From: Mogibacterium sp.
GTDB taxonomy: Bacteria > Bacillota > Clostridia > Peptostreptococcales > Anaerovoracaceae
Assembly (NCBI GenBank): GCA_017403955.1
Contig: JAFRDH010000019.1
Span: forward strand, 124,001-188,000
Length of the DNA: 64,000 bases
Direction: 5' to 3'
Below the pieces are notes generated by a model. That model was not told the DNA's origin and made no database searches. It was given only the letters and a program-made list of their open reading frames with translations. Numbering within the stretch: the stretch's first letter is position 1; the number at the start of each line of letters is the position of its first letter. Shown in pieces: positions 44,536-53,776 of this stretch. The position numbers and the translations under genes were made by a program.

Positions 44536-45204
44536 TTATTTCAGTGTGAATGTGATCTGTACGTTAGTACCGTCAGCCGGCATTACAGATTCATCAAGGT
44601 ATACTTTAGGATTTCCGGAATCGATTGCATTGTATCCGTAAGCTGCGTTGGATGTGATTCCTGCCCAGCAACTATTGAGGCACGCGATGCATCCGGAGCC
44701 GCATTCAGCGTTATTATCCTTATTACCGGAAAATCTCATATCTACATCGAGTTTGCCGTCATCAGTCTTGATGCTGTCGACCATCGGAACCGGTGTATCC
44801 TGACCTTCCCATGTAAGTGTGATATCTACCTTCTGACCATCGGTGAATTCTCCGTCAGCGATCTTGTCACTGGTAGTATTCCATGGTTCTCCGCCGATCG
44901 ATATCATTGCATCATAGAAATCCTGCGAATTACAGTAAGCTGCGAGCATGCACTTGTCGCCCATTCCGCCGTCCTGCCATACAATGTAGTGCATTGTAGA
45001 CTGATCAAAGAATGTCCCGTTGAGCTGTGCAGTTATTGTTACTGTCTTAGCCTCTGCATCCGTAACTATTTCATCAAGAGCAGCTGCCGGCTGAGCATCA
45101 TCCGAACCACTGTCTGCAGGTGCAGAATCGCCTGAACCTCCGCATGCAGCAAGGGCGATGATCATAGCTAATCCGAGCAGCATTACTAATAGTTTCTTCT
45201 TCAT
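44536..45204 (-). CDS. ydjY: YdjY-like lipoprotein with a conserved Cys-rich C-terminal motif
   Basis: 222 residues from the ATG at 45204 (AAGGAG upstream). Lipobox LAAC, Cys21. The domain starts VTDAEAKTVTITAQLNGTFF, contains HYIVWQDGG and FYDAMISIGGEPWN, and ends with GSGCIACLNSCWAGITSNAA. The last block (GCxxCxxSCxxGxxSNxA) recurs twice in the 1222-residue protein at 59373-63041. It could bind an Fe-S cluster or metal; E. coli YdjY is often described as ferredoxin-like. First gene of the ydjY-TVP38-TVP38-kinase operon. Assignment rests on the domain and the E. coli ydjXYZ parallel. Confidence 0.7.
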   Translation of the reverse strand: MKKKLLVMLLGLAMIIALAACGGSGDSAPADSGSDDAQPAAALDEIVTDAEAKTVTITAQLNGTFFDQSTMHYIVWQDGGMGDKCMLAAYCNSQDFYDAMISIGGEPWNTTSDKIADGEFTDGQKVDITLTWEGQDTPVPMVDSIKTDDGKLDVDMRFSGNKDNNAECGSGCIACLNSCWAGITSNAAYGYNAIDSGNPKVYLDESVMPADGTNVQITFTLK

Positions 45205-45335
45205 TTCCGGTCTCCTTCCGAGCAAAATAAACAAATCACTATTCATATATTAACTACATCAAAACTTTTTAACCAATTGATGCACTCAATATGGAATTGC
45301 AGGGGGATAAGTGATTTCTATATTTATTCATACAT

Positions 45336-46697
45336 CTAACGAATATCTTTATACTTTTTGCTGAGAACGTCCGGACTCACGCCTTTTCTGAATAGCCTTC
45401 TGAGATTCCACATTCCTATCTCTGTCTTAACGATATCGGCAGTTCCCGTGCCATACCTTCTAGAAGAAGTCGTGATCCTGTTACGTGTCATGCCCGGCCT
45501 CAAACCGTAACGCTTCATTTTGCGCGAAAACTCATAATCTTCCATTAAAGGAAGCTCAGGGAACATGCCCATCTCAAAGAACACTTTCCTGTCAATGAAT
45601 ATCCCCTGGTCTCCGAACGGTATCCCGCGGAAGAAAGCCCTGTGATTGGATATAAGACGGTTTGTCAGCATGAAAAAATTTCGCGAAGAGAACCTGACGC
45701 CGAAGCATCCCCATTCATATCCGGAGATCACCTGTCTGATCTGGCGGTCAAAGTCCTTTGGTATCACACTGTCACAGTGAAGGAAGAACAGGATATCCCC
45801 GCTGCTTGCAAGCGCTCCTGTATTCATCTGGATCCCCCGCCCCTTATCACTCTGCACTATCCTGAACTGATCCCCAGCCATGTCGATGGTTCTGTCTGTG
45901 CTTCCACCATCTACAAGGATCGCCTCGATCCCGTCATGCGACCTTAACTGCTCTGCCAAAGCACCGATCGATGTTTCCTCGTTATATACAGGGACTATCA
46001 CAGATATTTTGGCGGTTCTTGTAAGAAACTTCCCTGTATGAGATCTTCTCAGTCCGCTGTCTTCTCTCATCCTGCTGCGGAATTCAGCGGCATCTTCCGG
46101 GGTATCGATGTCACTGTATGTGTCCGCGGGCTCAACACTTAGACCGGCCTTTCTCATAGATGCGATCGTCTCCTCGAATACTGTCGAGACCCCATATAGC
46201 TTCACATCGAATGCCTCATGGTGTGATTCTTTCATACCGATCAGGTAGTAGCCTCCGTCCGCTGTCGGACCGATCACTACATCGCAGATATCCAGCATTG
46301 CAAGCGCAGTATCAACAGACTCCGCCTCGATTTCCGGAATATCACTTCCGATCAGCACCACTTTCTCATACCCGAAACTGATCGCGTCACTGATCGCGTT
46401 TTCCATTTTCTCTCCGAGACCCTCACCCCTCTGTTCGAAGAAGATCGTCTTTTTCCCGAAGATCCTTCGCAGGAAGAGCGGCTCACCACCTGTGTAAGCA
46501 ACAATAATATCCGCATCAGCCTTCTTCATTTCTTTGGCAATGTCTCTCAGGAAGCATCTGTGCAGTTCCGCGCATTGCTCAGCAGAAAAGCAAGGCATGA
46601 GCCTGGTCTTCGTCTTTCCGGGCACAGGCTCCCTTGTGAAAATGATCAAAGCGTTCCTGTGATTATTGATACTGCGATGTGATTGTGTAAATTTCAT
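45336..46697 (-). CDS. Two-domain glycosyltransferase: DUF2064 (TIGR04282-like) fused to GT2 (TIGR04283-like)
   Basis: 453 residues. The N-terminal half (about 10-210) is the GT-A-like DUF2064 family: IIFTREPVPGKTKTRLMPCF, VVLIGSDIPEI, DVVIGPTADGGYYLIGMKES. The C-terminal half (about 230-453) is a family-2 transferase: ISVIVPVYNEETSIGALAEQ, EAILVDGGSTDRT, ILFFLHCDSVIP, LMEDYEFSRKMKRYG. In many genomes these are separate neighbouring genes ('rSAM/selenodomain-associated transferases 1 and 2'), often near TVP38 genes. Here they are one chain. Overlaps glf by four bases, so it is expressed with the polysaccharide operon although it also borders the ydjY operon. Confidence 0.8.
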   Translation of the reverse strand: MKFTQSHRSINNHRNALIIFTREPVPGKTKTRLMPCFSAEQCAELHRCFLRDIAKEMKKADADIIVAYTGGEPLFLRRIFGKKTIFFEQRGEGLGEKMENAISDAISFGYEKVVLIGSDIPEIEAESVDTALAMLDICDVVIGPTADGGYYLIGMKESHHEAFDVKLYGVSTVFEETIASMRKAGLSVEPADTYSDIDTPEDAAEFRSRMREDSGLRRSHTGKFLTRTAKISVIVPVYNEETSIGALAEQLRSHDGIEAILVDGGSTDRTIDMAGDQFRIVQSDKGRGIQMNTGALASSGDILFFLHCDSVIPKDFDRQIRQVISGYEWGCFGVRFSSRNFFMLTNRLISNHRAFFRGIPFGDQGIFIDRKVFFEMGMFPELPLMEDYEFSRKMKRYGLRPGMTRNRITTSSRRYGTGTADIVKTEIGMWNLRRLFRKGVSPDVLSKKYKDIR

Positions 46698-47869
46698 ATC
46701 ATCATACCTGCGTCGCTCAGTGCGGCAGCAATAACATCATCCATATCCATATAACGGTAGCTGCCAAGTCTCCCGCCGAAGAGGACTTCTTTTTCCTGTT
46801 CTGCCAGCTTTCTGTATTTCTCATATCTAGTCCGATTTTCATCATCCGCTACCGGATAGAATGCATCTTCACCCGGATGCCACTTCGCGGAGTATTCTCT
46901 GGTGATGATCGAGCCGGTCACGTTCGCCACGTTCCTCTCTTCCGCGAAGAGCTTATGCTCTGTGATGCGGGTCCAGGGTACCTCAACATCCGTGTAGTTG
47001 ACAACAGCTGCTTCCTGATACGCCCCGCCGGCAAAGCATTCTTCTTCCGGGACATGCAGCGTCTCGAATCTGAGTCCTCTGTACTCGAGCGGCCCATAGC
47101 AATAACCGTAATATGCATCGATTTGTCCGGAATAAATGATCCGGTTTGCCAAAGGAGTGAGTTCTGTCCTGTTCGCCGGATCAAGGAAGTCTGTTCCTGT
47201 CATCACATCGACCCCGTCAAGCATCCTGCTCACCATTGCCGTATAGCCATCTGCAGGAAGTCCCTGATATTTGTCATCAAAATAATGGTTGTTATATTCA
47301 TACCTTACCGGTATTCGCCTGATGATCGATGCCGGAAGCTCGCTGCACGGTCTGCCCCATTGCTTCTCGGTATATCCTTTGATCAGCTTCTCATAAACAT
47401 CTGTCCCTACAAGACGGATCGCCTGCTCTTCCAGGTTGGATGGTTCCTTGGCTGCAAAGCCTGATGCTGCGATCTGCTTCTCTATGATCTCTTTCGCTTG
47501 CTGTGGTGCTGTGATCCCCCACATCTCGCGGAACGTGTTCATATTGAACGGAAGCGAATAGAGCTTGCCCTTGTAGAAAGCCTTGGGCTCATGGATGTAT
47601 TCCCTGAAGTCTGCAAACCTGCGGACAAAATCCCAGACGCGTTCATCACTGGTATGGAATATATGCGCACCGTAGTCATAGATCATGATTCCGTCTTCTT
47701 CATGTGTGAAAGCCGCCCCTCCGATGTGGTCCTTCCTCTCAACAACAAGCACGCGGAAACCTTGATCGGTGAGAACTCTGGCAATTGCTGCCCCATACAT
47801 TCCTGCGCCGACAACCAGATAGTCGTATTTACGATCGTGATCTCTGATGTTCATATAAGCACCCATCAT
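46694..47869 (-). CDS. glf: UDP-galactopyranose mutase
   Basis: 391 residues; converts UDP-galactopyranose to UDP-galactofuranose using FAD. Dinucleotide-binding DYLVVGAGMYGAAIARVLTD, RKDHIGGAAFTHEEDG, YDYGAHIFHTSDERVWDFV, KAFYKGKLYSLPFNMNTF, GYTEKQWGRPCSELPASIIR and YFDDKYQGLPADGYTAM are all hallmark Glf motifs. The first ATG overlaps the stop of the upstream transferase gene (ATGA); starts one or five codons later are possible. Shows that the surface polysaccharide contains galactofuranose. Confidence 0.95.
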   Translation of the reverse strand: MMGAYMNIRDHDRKYDYLVVGAGMYGAAIARVLTDQGFRVLVVERKDHIGGAAFTHEEDGIMIYDYGAHIFHTSDERVWDFVRRFADFREYIHEPKAFYKGKLYSLPFNMNTFREMWGITAPQQAKEIIEKQIAASGFAAKEPSNLEEQAIRLVGTDVYEKLIKGYTEKQWGRPCSELPASIIRRIPVRYEYNNHYFDDKYQGLPADGYTAMVSRMLDGVDVMTGTDFLDPANRTELTPLANRIIYSGQIDAYYGYCYGPLEYRGLRFETLHVPEEECFAGGAYQEAAVVNYTDVEVPWTRITEHKLFAEERNVANVTGSIITREYSAKWHPGEDAFYPVADDENRTRYEKYRKLAEQEKEVLFGGRLGSYRYMDMDDVIAAALSDAGMMI

Positions 47870-48948
47870 TCTCCGAGCATATCGAGTGCTTTGAGAACAG
47901 CTTTCCGGATATGCACGCCTTCTCTCATTTCACTCCCGACTCTTCCGGCATTCATTTTCAGCATCTCATATTGCTCCGGGCTTACAGACTGAAGGATTCC
48001 CGGAATTTCATCGAGGCTTGAGATCGCGACCCCGCATCCTTCAGCAGTAACAAACTCCGCCAGAGCAGCGCCTTTCCAGATCAGGACCGGCATTCCGCTC
48101 GCAAGATAATGCGACATTTTGTGCGGGTTGTTATAGCTTAAATACTCACCGCAAGCTCCCGTACAGGTTTTGACAGATGTCCCGTCCCATACAAGCCCGA
48201 ACGATCCCGTCATCACATCCATCAGTTCGAGCGAAGTGAATACGCCTCTGTAATTCACTTTGTCACTTGTTCTTCCCGTGAAACCCGGCCCATACAGATC
48301 GATTTTGAAATCATCACCAAGCACATATGCAAAGCCTGATTTGCTTCTCAGCAAGTTCCCGCAGAAGACGACCGGTCCATCCGGGCTGAAACGCTTGTCC
48401 ATATCTGCAGGCTCATCATCACGAAGATAATCCATGACACCTACACAGACAATTTTACCTGGGTCGATTCCAAGGGAGACGATCTTCTCCTTCATCTTTT
48501 TATTGTGGACGATCAGGACATCGCTCATTCTGAAAAGATCCGCCTCTGACTTTGCGTCAAACGCATGCTTGATATATGCAGCCTTTCTATAGTCGGACAT
48601 GAAGAACGTCTCCAGATCAAAGACAATGTTGACGATCCTGCAGCCTCTCTTTTTGACCTTATTGATGACCCTTGTATAGCCCGTGAATTTCTCGCTGACA
48701 GGGCTGTGGAGCACTAAAACATCTCCCTCGCCGAGTTTTGAAAGGTTTTCTTTCCATACTTTCCTGAGTCTTGTCTCAAGAAGCAGCCTGTCAATAATTG
48801 AGAGCGATGTACTTTTCCTTAATGTAGGGATCCTTATACACTCAAGACCGCAGCGCCTGAGGACTTCAAAATAGTCGTCTCTTCCTTTGCCTCCGGCTGT
48901 CCTGAGATCATCATGATCCATGTAATTAGTTTCTGTGTAGTATTTCAT
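47866..48948 (-). CDS. Glycosyltransferase, probable galactofuranosyltransferase
   Basis: 360 residues, GT-B fold without a clear DxD. MKYYTETNYMDHDDLRTAGG, LHSPVSEKFTGYTRVINKVK, KTCTGACGEYLSYNNPHKMS and HYLASGMPVLIWKGAALAEF match the sugar transferase family found beside glf in lactobacilli and streptococci, where members transfer Galf. GGAGG precedes the ATG by four bases. Overlaps the flippase gene by 23 bases and glf by four. Confidence 0.75.
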   Translation of the reverse strand: MKYYTETNYMDHDDLRTAGGKGRDDYFEVLRRCGLECIRIPTLRKSTSLSIIDRLLLETRLRKVWKENLSKLGEGDVLVLHSPVSEKFTGYTRVINKVKKRGCRIVNIVFDLETFFMSDYRKAAYIKHAFDAKSEADLFRMSDVLIVHNKKMKEKIVSLGIDPGKIVCVGVMDYLRDDEPADMDKRFSPDGPVVFCGNLLRSKSGFAYVLGDDFKIDLYGPGFTGRTSDKVNYRGVFTSLELMDVMTGSFGLVWDGTSVKTCTGACGEYLSYNNPHKMSHYLASGMPVLIWKGAALAEFVTAEGCGVAISSLDEIPGILQSVSPEQYEMLKMNAGRVGSEMREGVHIRKAVLKALDMLGE

Positions 48949-50365
48949 CCGGCCTCCAGATCGAACGAGTCATTATGAGATATATTACGGCAAAGCATAT
49001 GGAAGATATGCAAAGCCTTATGAAAGTCCCGTCAGCAAGACGGGCTGCGAGAATTCCTCCTGCCGAGGCAGCAATGCATGCTGCTATGATCCTTGCTGCC
49101 GGAATTGTTCTCAGTATCTGCAGCGCGTCTTTCCCTGCAGCGTAAACAAGATAGCCTGTAACAACAAACTCCGCTGCGAGTGTTGCAGCCGCTGCTCCGG
49201 CTGAAGCAAAATGCGGGATCAGAATGAAATTGAGAACAAGATCCACGATTGCTCCGGCTACAGAGGAGATGACGACATCTCGTTCTCTGCCCTCCGGAAT
49301 CAGCATCTGTATTCCTATGACATTCGATATCCCGATCAGAATGACAGTAGGCATGATCACCTGCATAGGCAATACCGCTCCTGCAAACCCGCTGCCTGCA
49401 AGAAGATCAATGCAGTCCCGCGCAAAAATCACAAAATAAACTGCTGCAGGAACCGAAACTGCGGCCACGATCATGATTGTCTTAGAGAGGATCTCCATAA
49501 ACTGGTTTTTCTGCCCTTTGTCATAGTAATAAGAGTTTCTTGGAAGAAGCACCGCGCTTGCAGACGTCACAAGACTCACGATCACGAGCTTGATTTTGAC
49601 CGATACTCCATAGAGTCCGGCCTCTGCATCGTCCTTCAGAAAATCCAGTATCGCGAGATCCAGGCTGGTGTATATCGTAGTAGCTGCCGCCAAAGCAAAG
49701 AACATCATCATCGCAGGCAAGTGCCTCGCGAAACGATATCCCCCGACCGGTCTCAGCAGTATATGTTTTCGAAGATTCACGAAATTCAGAACATTTGATG
49801 CTGATGCCGCAAACACCGTCAGACAGCCGTAGATCATATGATCCTGACTGCTACGCACCAGCAGGAACATCCCGATCACAGCTATGACTTTGAACACCAG
49901 CGATCTGATCGTGATATAGGTATATTTTTCGAGAGCTTTATAAAGCCATTCGACCCCGATCGCATTCAGAAAAATCAGAGAACTCATGATGGTGATCATG
50001 AGACGGTCTTCGCTGAACTTTGGTACCGTCAAAATCATAGTAAAGAAAGCTATATATGTGATCAGACAGGTCACGAGGTTAATCGCCACGATCTCGTGGA
50101 CCGTTCTGGAAAGATCTATTTCATCATCTCTCGCCCGCGCGCATGCCCTGATCCCATATACCGGGATCCCCAGTTCCGCAAGCATCGAAAAGAACGTGAT
50201 CACGGATGTTGCAAAGTAAACCTTGCCGATCCCGGCAGGATTAAGCACTCGCGTCACATACGGAAGCGTGATCAACGGGAAAATGATCGATGATAACGTC
50301 AGGAGAACATTCATCAACATATTCACTTTGATGGAAGGTGTCTTCTCTCCTGATCTATTCTGCAT
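48926..50365 (-). CDS. wzx: Polysaccharide flippase, Wzx/MATE-like
   Basis: 479 residues, about 12-14 helices. Wzx signature regions: NMLMNVLLTLSSIIFPLITL, PYVTRVLNPAGIGKVYFATS and PVYGIRACARARDDEIDLS near the N-terminus. It moves undecaprenyl-linked repeat units across the membrane. Overlaps the GT2-Wzy gene by 11 bases. Normal family length. Confidence 0.9.
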   Translation of the reverse strand: MQNRSGEKTPSIKVNMLMNVLLTLSSIIFPLITLPYVTRVLNPAGIGKVYFATSVITFFSMLAELGIPVYGIRACARARDDEIDLSRTVHEIVAINLVTCLITYIAFFTMILTVPKFSEDRLMITIMSSLIFLNAIGVEWLYKALEKYTYITIRSLVFKVIAVIGMFLLVRSSQDHMIYGCLTVFAASASNVLNFVNLRKHILLRPVGGYRFARHLPAMMMFFALAAATTIYTSLDLAILDFLKDDAEAGLYGVSVKIKLVIVSLVTSASAVLLPRNSYYYDKGQKNQFMEILSKTIMIVAAVSVPAAVYFVIFARDCIDLLAGSGFAGAVLPMQVIMPTVILIGISNVIGIQMLIPEGRERDVVISSVAGAIVDLVLNFILIPHFASAGAAAATLAAEFVVTGYLVYAAGKDALQILRTIPAARIIAACIAASAGGILAARLADGTFIRLCISSICFAVIYLIMTRSIWRPDEILHRN

Positions 50366-52640
50366 CTTTCAGTCCTCCCTCAAGGCAGAAATAGCCTGAG
50401 CTGATCATTAACAGCATGAAAAAAGTGATATATTGATACGGTACCACCGTAAACATGAACAAATACGCAAAAAGTACTATCGTTATGACCGCAGTGCGTT
50501 CTTTCCGTCTCAAAGCCCTCACTAAACCTGAGATAAATGCATAAATATACAGGCTCCCCAAGTAGATCCCGCCCTGTGCGAGGATCTCCATAGGCGAGTT
50601 GCTGAATCCGACATCGTAGCCATGTCTCCATGCAGGCATAAACCTTTGAAGATATTCCAGACTTTCGAATCCGCCTCCGAAAAACGGATGCTGCATCCAT
50701 GCGTTATATCCGACAACAAAGTCATTGAACCGGACACTTCCGGAGCCCCATTTGATTTTGTTATAGACCATGACCGAGACGATCACCACAGCTGCAGCAG
50801 ATAAAGTGAGCACTGCAGCCCTTGCTGCACCGGACAGCTTGATGTAATGCTGCAGATCTTCTGAGAAAATGACTGCACAGAAGACCATCAGGAATACATA
50901 ATTCACAGCGGAAAAAGTAGTTATGATCGTTACAATGAGCAAAATGGTGCGCCACATTCGCGGTTTACCGTATGACCCGGTCAGCACATAATCGACCAGC
51001 AAAGTCATCGAGCAGCAGAATCCGGCCATCGGAGCCTCAACAAATATACCGCTGTTCCTTGCCGGCACCGTAACCCAACCTGTCCACTGTGTTTCATAAT
51101 ATATATGGATAAAGGTTGGTCTTCTTACAAACTCGCCTGTCGGTGACCAGTCAAGATTCACAAATCCTGTCCCCGGGAGAATATGAAGTGTCGATCCGAA
51201 GATCCAGCAGAAAAGAGATACAGCAGCAATCACGACCATGATATTGCTGAAAGCTCTCAGTATTTCGATCGTCTTCTGTCTGCCTTCCTTTGAGCGGGCA
51301 AGTATGATCATCAGAATCAATGCGGAAAAACATCGTATCACCCTAAGTCTGTTTACAGGATCGACCATTGTGAAAACACATGCATAAATGCAAAGTGCCG
51401 CAGCGATAAGCAGAGTTTTGCGATCGACTTTCGGGAAAGCTTTTCCGTCCCTTCTGAACAGGATGCATACTGCAAGCGCAGCCATCATCACAAGCCACGT
51501 TCCGCGGTTAACATACATCCCCAGATTTTCAAGATGCATATAGATCGTCCTGCACTGTACTATCATGCATGCAGCAGCAACATATTCTGCGAACCTGACA
51601 AGTGCAGAACCGGCAGCCCCTGTTCGCCTTGTCTCGTCATGCAGTACTTTGGCGGCTATCACAAGATAAGTCAGCTGCCCGGCACTCCGTGTCTTTTCAA
51701 CAAGTCTTGACTGAGAGGAAATCGCATATATCCCGGGATAGTTTTGCCTTAAGTCTTCATCAAAGGTTTTGAGTTCAGCGCGTTTCGATCGCGGGTCATC
51801 CATGATCATTGTAGATACATAGACTTCTCTTACCATGGTGCTGATCGTCTTATCCGCAAGGAATCTGCGTGCTCCCTGAATGTCACCGAACTTGCTGATG
51901 TACGATTCATAGATATCAAACACGCCGTAAGCTGCTCGTATCTTGTCATCATAATGAGCTCTGCGGCCTTCGATACTCATGCTCTGGCCTTCTTCTCCGA
52001 GGCTGTACCTGTACACAGGCACCGGATATCTCACAGCATCAGACGCATACAGTTCTGCTGCCATGACATATTCATTGTCTGTATAGAAACATTTTTCGGT
52101 CAGCCTGACACCGGATCGCTTAAGAACTGCTGTCCTGACACAAAGTTCGAACATCATAAGGCCGTCGCTGAGCTGCGCTTGTTCCATGCAGACCGGTACA
52201 GTCTGCAGGTCCATATGCCTGTCGCATTTCTCAATAATTCTATCTCCCGAAACGGTTCTTCTCTCATAGACAAAAGGGCTGATCACGAGATCGGTATCAA
52301 CACCTTCGAGAAAACCTGTCAGCCCTGAAAGACCTTCTGCATCAAATGCATCATCTCCATCAAGGAGTTTGAAGTACTTCCCCTTTGCCGCTTCGATGGC
52401 CGTATTTACAGTCGACCCATATCCTCCGTTTGTTTTCCGGATCAATCTGACCGTATCAGGAAATCTTTCCGCATAGCTCTCCGCAATGGCAGCAGTGCCA
52501 TCTGAAGAGCCGTCATCGACAATAACAAGATCCAGACGATCATCCGGCACGCCATCAGGCATAAGCGAAAGAAGAGTTCTCTCGAGGGAACTCTCTATGT
52601 TATATGCCGCTATGGAAATCGTCAGAAGTTTGTCTTTCAT
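50355..52640 (-). CDS. Fusion of a GT2 glycosyltransferase with a Wzy-like polymerase
   Basis: 761 residues. Residues about 1-320 form a family-2 transferase (LTISIAAYNIESSLERTLLS, LVIVDDGSSDGTAAIAESYA, KYFKLLDGDDAF). Residues about 370-750 are a multi-pass membrane protein of O-antigen polymerase/ligase type, with a large outer loop region (TEFVRRPTFIHIYYE.., and HPFFGGGFESLEYL with the Gly-rich loop common before the last helices). The frame is continuous, so this is one protein coupling addition of a sugar to polymerisation. Overlaps both neighbours. Confidence 0.82.
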   Translation of the reverse strand: MKDKLLTISIAAYNIESSLERTLLSLMPDGVPDDRLDLVIVDDGSSDGTAAIAESYAERFPDTVRLIRKTNGGYGSTVNTAIEAAKGKYFKLLDGDDAFDAEGLSGLTGFLEGVDTDLVISPFVYERRTVSGDRIIEKCDRHMDLQTVPVCMEQAQLSDGLMMFELCVRTAVLKRSGVRLTEKCFYTDNEYVMAAELYASDAVRYPVPVYRYSLGEEGQSMSIEGRRAHYDDKIRAAYGVFDIYESYISKFGDIQGARRFLADKTISTMVREVYVSTMIMDDPRSKRAELKTFDEDLRQNYPGIYAISSQSRLVEKTRSAGQLTYLVIAAKVLHDETRRTGAAGSALVRFAEYVAAACMIVQCRTIYMHLENLGMYVNRGTWLVMMAALAVCILFRRDGKAFPKVDRKTLLIAAALCIYACVFTMVDPVNRLRVIRCFSALILMIILARSKEGRQKTIEILRAFSNIMVVIAAVSLFCWIFGSTLHILPGTGFVNLDWSPTGEFVRRPTFIHIYYETQWTGWVTVPARNSGIFVEAPMAGFCCSMTLLVDYVLTGSYGKPRMWRTILLIVTIITTFSAVNYVFLMVFCAVIFSEDLQHYIKLSGAARAAVLTLSAAAVVIVSVMVYNKIKWGSGSVRFNDFVVGYNAWMQHPFFGGGFESLEYLQRFMPAWRHGYDVGFSNSPMEILAQGGIYLGSLYIYAFISGLVRALRRKERTAVITIVLFAYLFMFTVVPYQYITFFMLLMISSGYFCLEGGLKDAE

Positions 52641-53776
52641 TGATCGCGATCAGTTTGAGCTGTTTGTAGATATAATTCTCTTATTCCGGAGGCAATATGC
52701 TCTATGCCAAAACCATTTTTCAGGAGACGGTCTGCCTGCTCCGGGTGTCTTACATGTTCTTGTATGACTTCCTCTGCCCATGCATCCGGGTCATCGATAC
52801 TTAAGAATGTGACGCCATCCGCAGCTGCTGCAAGCGCAGGGATCACATCCGCAGCAAGCACCTCAAGTCCTGATGCCTGTGCTTCAATAACCGAGATGGC
52901 AAGACCTTCATACCTTGACGGCATCAATGCGAGATCCGCTGCCTGCAGATAATTTTCCGGATCATGAACAGCTCCTGTCATGATCAGTTCATCGAGCAAA
53001 CCAAGTTCTCCGGCCTTCGCCAGGAGCATATCTCTGTCTTCTCCATCCCCGACCAGAATGAGTTTATATTTCTTTGTTCCGCCGGATACGGATCCACTTT
53101 GGAGAGAATGCAGCAGATCCAGCAGAAATGATTGATTCTTCTGATAAGTCAGTCTCCCGACATTGACCAGCACGAAAGTGTCCTCCGTGAGTCCCAGCTT
53201 TCTGCGCATTTCAGTTCTTTTGCCCCCATTGAATCTGAAGCGTTCGATATCGATACCATTATTGATGACCTTAAGTCTCTTCTTGCAGATGTCTGCAGGA
53301 AATCTCCAAAGTCCGGCTTCTCTTGAGCAGGCACAGTATTCATCCGGGTACAGTCTCAGCCCGAATGATGTCAGAGCCTTGCTGGCAAAATGTTTCAGTC
53401 CATGTTTTCCTGTGCAATGCGAGTGAACGATGATATGCGGGATACCTGCCTGATGCGCAAGTCTGGCGTACATTTCGAGCATCGAATTGCTTCCGGAATG
53501 AATATGTATCACATCATAATGATGAGTCTTAAGAAAATTGCGTATCGGTTTCGTTGCAGAGTTTCTGAGTTTGCCCGGCCTGAAATCACATCCGAGAGCA
53601 TAAATATCCCCGCCCTGCGATCTGATGATGGAAGCAGCGATTTCGTTATCACAATAATATGGTGTAAGAAAATCAGCCTCTATTCCTTTCCTGTCCATTT
53701 TGCCAAGGACATTCATGACAAAGGCTTCCTGACCCCCATATGAAAAAGGTTCTCCGAATGCTTCCAATACTCTCAT
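52637..53776 (-). CDS. Glycosyltransferase family 4 (EpsF-like)
   Basis: 379 residues, GT-B. MRVLEAFGEPFSYGGQEAFV at the start, HIHSGSNSMLEMYARLAHQA, VNVGRLTYQKNQSFLLDLLH and the GT4 EX7E-like PSRYEGLAISVIEAQASGLE. Transfers a sugar from a nucleotide donor to the lipid-linked repeat unit at the cytoplasmic face. Four-base overlap with each neighbour. Confidence 0.88.
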   Translation of the reverse strand: MRVLEAFGEPFSYGGQEAFVMNVLGKMDRKGIEADFLTPYYCDNEIAASIIRSQGGDIYALGCDFRPGKLRNSATKPIRNFLKTHHYDVIHIHSGSNSMLEMYARLAHQAGIPHIIVHSHCTGKHGLKHFASKALTSFGLRLYPDEYCACSREAGLWRFPADICKKRLKVINNGIDIERFRFNGGKRTEMRRKLGLTEDTFVLVNVGRLTYQKNQSFLLDLLHSLQSGSVSGGTKKYKLILVGDGEDRDMLLAKAGELGLLDELIMTGAVHDPENYLQAADLALMPSRYEGLAISVIEAQASGLEVLAADVIPALAAAADGVTFLSIDDPDAWAEEVIQEHVRHPEQADRLLKNGFGIEHIASGIRELYLQTAQTDRDQ

